DNA from: CAZPCZ01 sp964585225
GTDB lineage: Bacteria; Patescibacteriota; Patescibacteriia; JACPHY01
Direction of reading: 5' to 3'
NCBI GenBank assembly: GCA_964585225.1
Contig: CAZPCZ010000031.1
Span: 1 to 15,339, forward strand
DNA: 15,339 nucleotides
A program made the position numbers and the translations under genes. The notes beneath the pieces are model-generated. The model was not told the DNA's origin and did no database searches. It worked only from the letters and a program-made list of their open reading frames with translations. Shown here piece after piece: positions 1 through 5,683 of this stretch (its first letter is position 1; each line of letters starts with the position of its first letter).

Positions 1-113
1 ACCTCGCGGGCCGCATGCGCATGCATCGGATCCGTATTCTTCCCGGCGATCGCGTGCGGGTCGAGCTCACCCCGTACGACCTCCGGCGTGGTCGCGTCGT
101 GTACCGGTATTGA
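1..113 (+). CDS. infA: Translation initiation factor IF-1, C-terminal part (partial at window start)
   Basis: The open frame entering the window (codons from base 3) reads LAGRMRMHRIRILPGDRV followed by VELTPYDLRRGRVVYRY and a TGA stop at 111-113. This matches the C-terminal half of the IF-1 OB-fold, including the family signature IRILPGDRV and the SPYDL-like segment TPYDL. IF-1 binds the 30S A site during initiation. The gene order infA-rpmJ-rpsM is the usual bacterial order and supports the call. The start lies outside the window, so nothing can be said about its leader. The last residues end at RYR-type chemistry without extra tail. The call is secure; only the N-terminal half is missing. 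Confidence 0.95.
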   Translation, partial: LAGRMRMHRIRILPGDRVRVELTPYDLRRGRVVYRY

Positions 114-148
114 TCCGTTTATCCCTTTACGTTACGCGAGCAACGGTG

Positions 149-230
149 CCGAGCTCGAGCAAGGGAGGAAGGGCTCTGCCCGACCATTGCGAAGCAGCGA
201 GGCGGGGTCGCACAGGGGTATCCCCTGTGA
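149..230. repeat. Intergenic element B, copy 1, upstream of rpmJ
   Basis: The 123-base infA-rpmJ gap contains an element also found before rplQ (2774-2861). Bases 156-185 are identical to 2782-2811 over 30 bases; the flanks are similar with scattered changes. It contains a small GGGC-TCT-GCCC hairpin (171-181) and ends in a perfect stem CACAGGGG / CCCCTGTG (211-218 with 222-229, loop TAT). The rpmJ start codon follows 7 bases later with no Shine-Dalgarno sequence. It may be a dispersed repeat, an RNA leader, or both. Confidence 0.85.
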
Positions 231-236
231 AAAATT

Positions 237-350
237 ATGAAAGTTCGATCATCCATCCGTCCACGGTGTAAGAGCTGCCGGACGGTTCGCCGCCGCGGTC
301 GTTTGTACGTCATCTGTACGACGAAGAAGCATAAGCAACGACAAGGATAA
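237..350 (+). CDS. rpmJ: 50S ribosomal protein L36 (bL36)
   Basis: This 37-residue protein is too short for ordinary ORF calling. It starts MKVRSSIRPRCKSC and ends HKQRQG, the family's hallmark tail. Cys11, Cys14, Cys27 and His32 give the zinc-ribbon ligand set of the zinc-binding (C+) form of L36. Length equals the usual 37-38 residues. L36 sits on the 50S subunit near 23S rRNA helices and is assembled late. The ATG at 237 follows a strong hairpin (211-229) by 7 bases, and the spacer is A-rich (AAAAATT) rather than purine-SD-like. It lies between infA and rpsM as in most bacteria. The identification is very secure; the start is fixed because the protein begins with the conserved MKV. Confidence 0.97.
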   Translation: MKVRSSIRPRCKSCRTVRRRGRLYVICTTKKHKQRQG

Positions 351-355
351 TGTAA

Positions 356-445
356 CATTTGACACCTGACATTTGACGCCTGACCACGCGGTAAACAAAT
401 GGTCAAATGTCAATGGTTAGGAGTCAGGTGTCGCGCGAAGCGCGT
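356..445. promoter_or_regulatory. Heptamer-arm hairpin element A, copy 1, leader of rpsM
   Basis: The left arm (356-385) is four heptamers plus CC: CATTTGA, CACCTGA, CATTTGA, CGCCTGA. The right arm (401-430), read on the complement, is again four heptamers plus CC: CACCTGA, CTCCTAA, CCATTGA, CATTTGA. Both arms are exactly 30 bases, around a 15-base centre. Counting G-U pairs, about 25 of 30 positions can pair. A second perfect hairpin, CGCGC-GAA-GCGCG (432-444), then ends one base before the rpsM ATG. A related copy precedes rpsD. It is either an RNA control element or a dispersed repeat; the sequence alone does not decide. Confidence 0.75.
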
Positions 446-832
446 ATGGCTCGCATTGCTGGAGTCACACTTCCGAACGAGAAGCACATCATCGTTGCGT
501 TGACGGCCATCTACGGGATCGGCCAGAGTTTGGCGTCGCGCATCCTGCAGGTGACGCAGATCGCGCCACAGACGAAGACGAAGGATCTCAGTGAGGTGGA
601 TGTCCAGAAACTCCGCGCGCTCATCGAGAAGCAACACCGCGTGGAGGGTGATCTCCGACGCGAGGTCCTCGGGAACATCAAGCGCATGAAGGACATCGGG
701 TGCTACCGTGGGAGCCGGCACGCGAAGCGGCTTCCAGCGCGTGGACAACGAACGAAGACGAACTCCCGAACGGTCCGTGGGAACGTGCGGCGAACGATGG
801 GATCGGGTCGTCGAAAACTTGAGAAGACCTAG
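446..832 (+). CDS. rpsM: 30S ribosomal protein S13 (uS13)
   Basis: The 128-residue product begins MARIAGVTLPNEKH and contains YGIG near residue 23, the helix-turn-helix region, and the conserved C-terminal block RLPARGQRTKTNSRTVRG (about residues 95-112). S13 sits in the 30S head, contacts the P-site tRNA and bridges to the 50S subunit. I chose ATG 446 because family members begin exactly there; the longer frame from 407 runs through the upstream repeat element and would add repeat-encoded residues. No Shine-Dalgarno is present: the start codon is one base after a GC hairpin. rpsK follows after 7 bases, so the two are co-transcribed. In gammaproteobacteria the alpha operon is repressed by S4 binding just upstream of this gene. 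Confidence 0.97.
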   Translation: MARIAGVTLPNEKHIIVALTAIYGIGQSLASRILQVTQIAPQTKTKDLSEVDVQKLRALIEKQHRVEGDLRREVLGNIKRMKDIGCYRGSRHAKRLPARGQRTKTNSRTVRGNVRRTMGSGRRKLEKT

Positions 833-839
833 TGTACGT

Positions 840-1283
840 ATGGCAGATCCGGTTCAGACAACGCAAACGACGGAAGCTACAGCGGATGCGAAGACCGCGG
901 TGGCTCCTCGTGCGAAGCAGGGGAAGCCGAAGCGGCAGGTTCCGCGCGCGCACGTGTACGTGAGTGCTTCGTACAACAACACCATGGTGACGTGTACCGA
1001 CCCGAAGGGGGATGTGCTCGCATGGTCGAGCGCAGGGAGTTGCGGGTTTCGCGGACCGAAGAAGGCAACGCCGTACGCGGCGAGCGTGGTCATCCGCGAA
1101 CTCCTCCGGAAACTCGATGGTGTCGGTGTGCGCGAGGTCGGCGTGTTCGTCCGCGGGGTCGGATCGGGTCGAGAAGCCTCAGTCCGCGCACTCCATGCGA
1201 ACGGGCTCCACATCATCGGCATCAAGGACGTCACCCCGATTCCGCACAACGGCTGCCGCCCACCCAAGCCTCGGCGAATCTAA
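840..1283 (+). CDS. rpsK: 30S ribosomal protein S11 (uS11)
   Basis: The product has 147 residues. The core contains VSASYNNTMVTCTDPKG, GFRGPKKATPYAA and the diagnostic tail HNGCRPPKPRRI. S11 lies on the 30S platform next to the mRNA exit and the E site. Residues 1-33 are an Ala/Thr/Lys-rich extension before the conserved core; such N-terminal variation is common in the family. The ATG at 840 comes 7 bases after the rpsM stop; the alternative start at 708 would lie out of frame across rpsM and has no homology. There is no Shine-Dalgarno upstream, and unlike its neighbours no clear hairpin either, so translation probably depends on coupling to rpsM. Identification is secure. Confidence 0.97.
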   Translation: MADPVQTTQTTEATADAKTAVAPRAKQGKPKRQVPRAHVYVSASYNNTMVTCTDPKGDVLAWSSAGSCGFRGPKKATPYAASVVIRELLRKLDGVGVREVGVFVRGVGSGREASVRALHANGLHIIGIKDVTPIPHNGCRPPKPRRI

Positions 1284-1377
1284 CACTGCACACCTGACAT
1301 TTGACATCTAACATTTGACCAGACGTGTACTGTACGATGGTCAATTGTCAATGGTCAGGTGTCGCGCGAAGCGCGCT
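1284..1377. promoter_or_regulatory. Heptamer-arm hairpin element A, copy 2, leader of rpsD
   Basis: This fills the rpsK-rpsD gap. The left arm (1291-1320) is CACCTGA, CATTTGA, CATCTAA, CATTTGA plus CC, 30 bases, with a degenerate fifth unit before it. The right arm (1339-1361), read on the complement, is CACCTGA, CCATTGA, CAATTGA plus CC. The last 21 bases before the start (1355-1375) are identical to 424-444 in copy 1 and include the CGCGC-GAA-GCGCG hairpin (1363-1375), ending two bases before the rpsD ATG. Copy 2 is one heptamer shorter on the right arm, so it pairs less well overall. Confidence 0.75.
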
Positions 1378-1992
1378 ATGGCTCGTAACCTCGGTCCAAA
1401 ACATCGCCTCTGCCGTCGCGTGGGCCAAAAGCTTTGCGATCTCGACCGGTGCCCCGCGGTGCGCCGGAGCTACCCCGCGGGCATCCATGGACCGAAGGGG
1501 CAACGGAAGCTCACCGAGTACGGACAGCAGCTCCTCGAGAAGCAGAAGGCGAAGGCGGTCTACGGGGTCCTCGAGCGGCAGCTCCGAGGGTACTACGAGC
1601 GCGCGCTCCGACGGGAGGGGGACACCGGCCACCTCCTTGCTTCTCTCCTTGAGACGCGCCTCGACAACGTCGTGTTCCGTCTCGGATTCGTGAAGTCACG
1701 AGCGGCTGCGCGCCAGGCGGTGACCCACGGGCACATCACCGTGAACGGACAACGGGTCACCATTCCGTCCGCACACGTGCGCGCCGGCGACGCGGTTGCA
1801 GTTGCTGAGCGCAGCCGCACGTCGCCGCTCTTCCAGGAGTACCCGAAGACCGCGGCACAGCGCCGGACACCCGAGTGGCTTGCGGTCGAGCCAGACGATT
1901 TCCGCGGGCGCCTCGTTCGTCTCCCGACCGCCGAGGATCTCCAGGGTCAACCATTCCGCATGCAATCCATCGTGGAGTTTTACTCCCGCTAA
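1378..1992 (+). CDS. rpsD: 30S ribosomal protein S4 (uS4)
   Basis: The 204-residue product begins MARNLGPKHRLCRR and contains the S4 RNA-binding domain at about residues 92-150, with TRLDNVVFRLGF and HITVNGQRV. Cys12, Cys20 and Cys25 lie where zinc-binding S4 proteins carry their N-terminal cysteines, although the spacing is not the canonical one. S4 nucleates 30S body assembly and is the known translational repressor of the alpha operon in E. coli and of its own gene in Bacillus. ATG 1378 is chosen because the family starts MAR; upstream in-frame sequence is repeat element A. There is no Shine-Dalgarno. rpoA follows after 24 bases. Identification is secure; autoregulation through the element is an inference. 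Confidence 0.97.
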   Translation: MARNLGPKHRLCRRVGQKLCDLDRCPAVRRSYPAGIHGPKGQRKLTEYGQQLLEKQKAKAVYGVLERQLRGYYERALRREGDTGHLLASLLETRLDNVVFRLGFVKSRAAARQAVTHGHITVNGQRVTIPSAHVRAGDAVAVAERSRTSPLFQEYPKTAAQRRTPEWLAVEPDDFRGRLVRLPTAEDLQGQPFRMQSIVEFYSR

Positions 1993-2016
1993 CGCGCAAT
2001 ACATCGCGCAAGCCGT

Positions 2017-2763
2017 ATGGAGCAACTCATCCTCCCGTCGAAGTTCACGTGGGAAGAAGGGTCGAAGCCGAGCGAACGCCGTCTCATCATCGAGCCGTGC
2101 TACTTCGGGTATGGGACGACGCTCGGGAACGCACTCCGGCGAGTCCTCCTCTCGTCGCTCCCCGGTGCGGCCGCTACGGCGGTGAAGATTGATGGCGTCA
2201 GCCACGAGTTCTCTCCGATCACGCACGTGCAGGAGGATGTCATGCAGATCCTCCTCAACGTGAAACAGCTGCGCTTGAAGGTGTTCACGGATGAACCGGT
2301 CCGCCTCGTCCTCGAAGCGAAGGGGAAGCGTGAGGTCACCGCCGGTGACATTGCCGCGCAATCCGATGTGGAGATCGTCAATCCCGATCTCCACATCGCA
2401 TCCCTCTCTCATGCGGACGCGAACCTCCGAATGGAGATTTTTGTTCGTCGCGGCCGCGGTTACTCGACGACCGACATGCGTGGGAAGGAGCGCTTGGAAC
2501 TCGGGACCATGGCGATTGATGCGGTATTCACACCAATCCGGAACGTGGGATTCCGAGTCGAGAACACGCGCGTCGGGGAAATCACGAACTACGATCGGCT
2601 CATCCTCACTATCGAGACGGATGGCACGCTGACGCCAGAGGAAGCGATCCGACAGGCGACACGGTTGCTCATCGACCACTTCACGCTCATCCTCGAACCG
2701 CCGAAGGAGAAGGCGGAGGAGGATACGCCGGCGCCTGACGCTTCTGCGGCATCCGAAATCTGA
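2017..2763 (+). CDS. rpoA: RNA polymerase alpha subunit, N-terminal domain only
   Basis: The product has 248 residues. It contains the dimerisation segment GYGTTLGNALRRVLLSSLPG (about 31-50), the HEFSPITHVQEDV segment and the second alpha-NTD lobe with VNPDLHIASL and VFTPIRNVGFRVENTRVG. This covers the assembly domain that holds beta and beta-prime. The usual subunit is about 310-330 residues, with a flexible linker and a C-terminal helix-hairpin-helix domain that binds UP elements and activators. Here the protein ends in a linker-like tail (PPKEKAEED..., ending ASEI), with nothing resembling the CTD afterwards in any frame before rplQ. The TGA stop falls inside two tandem ATCYGAA heptamers (2751-2764). 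The start has no Shine-Dalgarno; a GCGC-N8-GCGC inverted pair lies just upstream. Confidence 0.95.
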   Translation: MEQLILPSKFTWEEGSKPSERRLIIEPCYFGYGTTLGNALRRVLLSSLPGAAATAVKIDGVSHEFSPITHVQEDVMQILLNVKQLRLKVFTDEPVRLVLEAKGKREVTAGDIAAQSDVEIVNPDLHIASLSHADANLRMEIFVRRGRGYSTTDMRGKERLELGTMAIDAVFTPIRNVGFRVENTRVGEITNYDRLILTIETDGTLTPEEAIRQATRLLIDHFTLILEPPKEKAEEDTPAPDASAASEI

Positions 2764-2773
2764 AATCGGCGAA

Positions 2774-2861
2774 GCCGAACCCGAGCAAGGGAGGAAGGGC
2801 TCTGCCCGACCCTTGTGAAGCGGTGAGGCGGGGGTTGCACAGGGGGCGAAGCCCCTTGTGA
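2774..2861. repeat. Intergenic element B, copy 2, upstream of rplQ
   Basis: This copy is homologous to 149-230, sharing an identical 30-base core (2782-2811 with 156-185). The terminal hairpin is longer here: CACAGGGGGC pairs with GCCCCTTGTG around a GAA loop (2838-2847 with 2851-2860), including one G-U pair. Copy 1 has 8 pairs and a TAT loop at the same place, so pairing is kept although the bases differ. The overlapping motif CTTGTGACAAG (2855-2865) could form a competing hairpin closer to the rplQ ATG at 2870. A GGCGAAGCC hairpin precedes the element at 2768-2776. Confidence 0.85.
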
Positions 2862-2869
2862 CAAGCACT

Positions 2870-3223
2870 ATGCGCCACCGGAAACACCACGGACGACGGT
2901 TGGGGCGACACCTCGGTGCCCGCCGGCAGCTCCTGCGCTCGCTCGCGACAGGCTTGCTCCTCCATGAGCGTATCCGGACCACCGCCGCGAAGGCGCGTGT
3001 GGTCCGCCCGTTCGTGGAACGGTGCATCACCCTCAGTCGTGTGCCGACGCTCACGAGCCGCCGTACGCTCGTCGCATCACTCGGGAATGAACGCGCGGTT
3101 GCGAAGTTGCTCGAGGTGGTTGGCCCGCGGTACCGGACGCGACCCGGAGGATACACGCGGACGACTCGACTCGGTCGCCGCGCCGGCGACGCTGCCCCCG
3201 AAGTGCTCATGGAACTCGTGTGA
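2870..3223 (+). CDS. rplQ: 50S ribosomal protein L17 (bL17)
   Basis: The product has 117 residues and begins MRHRKHHGRRLGRHLGARRQ, matching the L17 signature MRHRKxGRKLxR. The segment ERIRTTAAKARVVRPFVE is the second conserved block (about residues 37-54). Length is typical (115-130). L17 sits near the peptide exit tunnel and contacts several 23S domains. The family consensus fixes the start at ATG 2870; the GTG at 2858 would add only repeat-derived residues. There is no Shine-Dalgarno, and the start follows repeat element B. The stop overlaps the rplM start by four bases (GTGA, 3220-3223), indicating translational coupling from L17 to L13. Confidence 0.97.
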   Translation: MRHRKHHGRRLGRHLGARRQLLRSLATGLLLHERIRTTAAKARVVRPFVERCITLSRVPTLTSRRTLVASLGNERAVAKLLEVVGPRYRTRPGGYTRTTRLGRRAGDAAPEVLMELV

Positions 3224-3570
3224 CCCGCCATCACCACACCATTGATGCGGCCGGGATTCCCCTCGGACGGCTCGCCACCCGAGTGGCGGTGCTCCTGCGT
3301 GGGAAGCAGAAGGCGACGTACGCACCACACATTGATGGAGGTGATTTTGTACGCGTGACGAACGCGCGAGCGATCCATTTCAGTGGTCGGAAGCTCACCG
3401 GGAAGCACTACCACCAGTTCTCCGGTTACCCGGGTGGTTTGCGTACGACGACGCTCCAGGCCCGACGAGTGCAGGATCCGACCGGGATCATCCGCGATGC
3501 CGTATTCGGAATGCTCCCACGGAATCGACAGCGTGCGCGTATGCTCCGACGGCTCACCATTACCCCATGA
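3220..3570 (+). CDS. rplM: 50S ribosomal protein L13 (uL13)
   Basis: The product has 116 residues and begins at a GTG inside the rplQ stop (GTGA overlap). Recognisable blocks are IDAAGIPLGRLATRVAVLLRG (here residues 8-28), HIDGGDFVRVTNA, FSGYPGGLRTTTL and GMLPRNRQRARMLRRL. The usual bacterial L13 is about 142 residues, so this is a short form that ends soon after the GMLP motif. The C-terminal strand is trimmed rather than frameshifted. L13 is an early assembly protein of the 50S subunit. Its partner rpsI follows after 10 bases, the universal L13-S9 pair. Identification is secure. Confidence 0.96.
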   Translation: MTRHHHTIDAAGIPLGRLATRVAVLLRGKQKATYAPHIDGGDFVRVTNARAIHFSGRKLTGKHYHQFSGYPGGLRTTTLQARRVQDPTGIIRDAVFGMLPRNRQRARMLRRLTITP

Positions 3571-3580
3571 CATGAGACCT

Positions 3581-4048
3581 ATGGCGACGAAGAAGTCCGG
3601 CATTGCAGCGAATACCATGAGTGCATCAGCCCCTGCGACGTCGAGCCAACGCGATCCTGCGATGGCGATTGCGGCCGTGGGACGGCGGAAGCGGGCGATT
3701 GCCCGCGTGCGTCTGTACAAGAACGGGAGCGGTGAGATTACGGTCAACGGTCGCGCCGCTGATTCGTACTTCACGATGCCCGCCGCACGCGTCGCGAGCC
3801 AGCAGCCACTCGAGGCGGTCGGCCAGACCGGGAAGGTTGACATCGAGGCGCGTATCGTCGGCGGCGGCATCCACGCACAGGCCGATGCCCTCCGCCTCGG
3901 CATTGCCCGCGCGCTCTGCGGACTCAACCCGACCTTCCAGCGCGCGCTCCGCAAGGTCGGCTACCTCACCCGTGACGCGCGAATCAAGGAACGGAAGAAA
4001 CCTGGCTTGAAGCGCGCCCGCCGCGCCCCGCAGTGGGCAAAGCGGTAG
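3581..4048 (+). CDS. rpsI: 30S ribosomal protein S9 (uS9)
   Basis: The product has 155 residues from ATG 3581. The core starts at about residue 30 with AAVGRRKRAIARVRLYKNGSG, continues with ITVNGR and ends GLKRARRAPQWAKR, whose terminal KR tail touches the P-site tRNA. Residues 1-27 are an Ala/Ser/Thr-rich extension. ATG 3572 in the same frame would add MRP and lies one base after the rplM stop; ATG 3662 would give the bare core. I prefer 3581 because a weak GAG lies six bases upstream, but the start is uncertain within these three. It is the last gene before an intrinsic terminator, so the ribosomal operon ends here. Confidence 0.95.
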   Translation: MATKKSGIAANTMSASAPATSSQRDPAMAIAAVGRRKRAIARVRLYKNGSGEITVNGRAADSYFTMPAARVASQQPLEAVGQTGKVDIEARIVGGGIHAQADALRLGIARALCGLNPTFQRALRKVGYLTRDARIKERKKPGLKRARRAPQWAKR

Positions 4049-4066
4049 TTTGGATGGAGGGAATCG

Positions 4067-4094
4067 CCAGCCCGCTCCTCCGCGGGCTGGTTTC
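4067..4094 (+). terminator. Rho-independent terminator after rpsI
   Basis: CCAGCCCGC (4067-4075) pairs perfectly with GCGGGCTGG (4082-4090) around a 6-base loop, followed by TTTCG. It lies 18 bases after the rpsI stop and before the unrelated glycan genes, so it plausibly ends the ribosomal operon. The T tract is short, so termination may be incomplete. Confidence 0.8.
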
Positions 4095-4126
4095 GTATGC
4101 ACGGACGATGGTAGAGTGAGGGACAC

Positions 4127-5650
4127 ATGACTTCCGCCACCGCACAGCGCATTGCGCGGAACACCGCGTGGTTCACCTTCGGGTCAATTGGCCAGAAGGC
4201 GTTCTCGTTCGTCCACTTCACGATCATCGCGATGGCACTCGGCGTTGGTTCGACCGGTCGCTACTTCTCCGTGCTCGCATTCACCGCGCTCTTCGCGACC
4301 GCCGCGGACTGGGGCATCTCGCCGGTCATCATCCGAGAGGTAGCAAAAGATCGCGACCGCGGCCTCGCGCTCTTCCGTATCGCACTGCGGTGCAAGGTCG
4401 TGACAATCTTCCTCACGGCGCTCGCGATCGCAATCGCCACCATGCTCGCTGGCTACTCACCGGAGATCCAACGCGCGATTGCGGTCGCGACCGTCACGGT
4501 GGCGATTGACTCGCTCCACATGCTCCTGTACGCCGTGCTCCGCGGATTCCAGCGCGTCCACTACGAAGCGATCGGCAACGTCATGAACCAAGCGACGGTG
4601 ACGCTCGCCGCCATCCTCCTCCTCGCCGTGCTCGCCGGACTCCAACTCGGCGATGAGACATTGCTCACCGCAACGCGCGGCATCGACACCGCCTGGCTCT
4701 TGGTCCCCTTCGTGCTCGCGAGCATCGTGAACCTCAGCGTCGCGGTGTACGGACTCATCCGTGAGCGCGTGATGGACCAACTCCGGTCCATCGCGCTCGG
4801 ATCGTGGAGGTGGCTGCTCCGGGCAGCGACGCCATTCGCCTTCACCGCGATCCTCGCGCGGGTGTACACGTACAGTGATACGTTCCTCCTCTCGATCCTT
4901 GCCGGTGAACTCGCGGTCGGGTACTACAGCACGCCGTTCAAGATCGCCTTCGCGTTCCAGTTCCTCCCGCTCGCGCTCATTGGCGCGTTGTACCCCGCCA
5001 TGAGTGAGGCAGCCGTACGCGATCGTGGGCGCCTCGGTACCACATTCACGGAGGGCGTACGGTCACTCCTCCTCATCGCGCTGCCGATCGCATTCGGCGT
5101 CGGCGTCCTCGCGAGCGACATCCTCACGGTCGTGTACGGCTCGTCATTCCTCCCGTCCGCACTGCCGCTTGCAATCCTCGCCATCGCGATCCCGTTCACG
5201 TTCGTGAACTTCCCGGCTGGGTACCTCCTGAACGCCATTGACCGTCAGGCGACGAACACCATACTCGTCGCGATTGCGACCGTCGCGAATATCGGTTTGA
5301 ACCTCATCCTCATCCCACGGCTTTCGGCGATTGGCGCAGCCATCTCCGCGCTCGTCGCGACCGTCCTGCTCGCGGTGATGAACTTCACGGTCGTCCACCG
5401 TACCGTGCGGTACGAGCTCCACGCGATCATCCATCCCGCCATCCGAATCCTCCTCGCATGCCTCGTGATGAGCGCGGTCGTCGTCGTGAGCGCCGCGCTA
5501 CCGCTCGGGGTTCGTATCCTGCTCGGCGCAGTCACCTACGGAGTGGTTGCGTTGGGTATTGGTGCGGTGCGAAAAGCGGATCTCGCAGTCGTTCTGGCGA
5601 TCTTTCGGGGAGGACGACATACGTTGCCGGCCGCCTCAAACTCATTGTGA
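4127..5650 (+). CDS. Polysaccharide flippase, Wzx/MATE-like membrane protein
   Basis: The 507-residue protein is strongly hydrophobic, with about 14 predicted membrane segments separated by short basic loops, and has no soluble domain. The N-terminus (RIARNTAWFTFGSIGQK) and the segment YYSTPFKIAFAFQFLPLALI with GALYPAMSEAA resemble the polysaccharide transporter (Wzx, MOP superfamily) proteins that flip lipid-linked oligosaccharides across the cytoplasmic membrane. Two later segments, VVYGSSFLPSALPLAILA and NAIDRQATNTILVAIATVAN, also match the usual Wzx pattern. Unlike the ribosomal genes it has a Shine-Dalgarno (GAGGG) 7 bases before ATG 4127. Two glycosyltransferases and a ligase-type protein follow, so a role in surface glycan export is likely. 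The exact substrate cannot be read from sequence. Confidence 0.88.
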   Translation: MTSATAQRIARNTAWFTFGSIGQKAFSFVHFTIIAMALGVGSTGRYFSVLAFTALFATAADWGISPVIIREVAKDRDRGLALFRIALRCKVVTIFLTALAIAIATMLAGYSPEIQRAIAVATVTVAIDSLHMLLYAVLRGFQRVHYEAIGNVMNQATVTLAAILLLAVLAGLQLGDETLLTATRGIDTAWLLVPFVLASIVNLSVAVYGLIRERVMDQLRSIALGSWRWLLRAATPFAFTAILARVYTYSDTFLLSILAGELAVGYYSTPFKIAFAFQFLPLALIGALYPAMSEAAVRDRGRLGTTFTEGVRSLLLIALPIAFGVGVLASDILTVVYGSSFLPSALPLAILAIAIPFTFVNFPAGYLLNAIDRQATNTILVAIATVANIGLNLILIPRLSAIGAAISALVATVLLAVMNFTVVHRTVRYELHAIIHPAIRILLACLVMSAVVVVSAALPLGVRILLGAVTYGVVALGIGAVRKADLAVVLAIFRGGRHTLPAASNSL

Positions 5651-5651
5651 G

Positions 5652-5672
5652 ACCCTTCGTTTCGCTCAGGGT
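5652..5672. repeat. Short imperfect palindrome in the flippase-GT4 gap
   Basis: ACCCT (5652-5656) and AGGGT (5668-5672) flank TCGTTTCGCTC in the 33-base gap. It resembles short CCTTCG...CTCAGGG palindromes commonly scattered between bacterial genes. Its AGGG may also serve as a distant ribosome-binding site for the gene starting at 5684. Its function is not clear. Confidence 0.5.
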
Positions 5673-5683
5673 AAACTCGAGTC

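Noticed and set aside
356..445. CRISPR array
   Set aside because: The units are 7 bases with no spacers, and no cas gene is present.
1696..3954. 752-codon open frame on the minus strand across rpsD-rpoA-rplQ-rplM
   Set aside because: It is antisense to five certain ribosomal genes, its translation is Arg-rich with no domain, and long antisense frames are expected at this GC content.
4091..4117. Promoter for the flippase gene (TTTCGT with TAGAGT)
   Set aside because: The spacer is only 15 bases and both boxes match poorly; read-through from the short-tailed terminator is equally possible.
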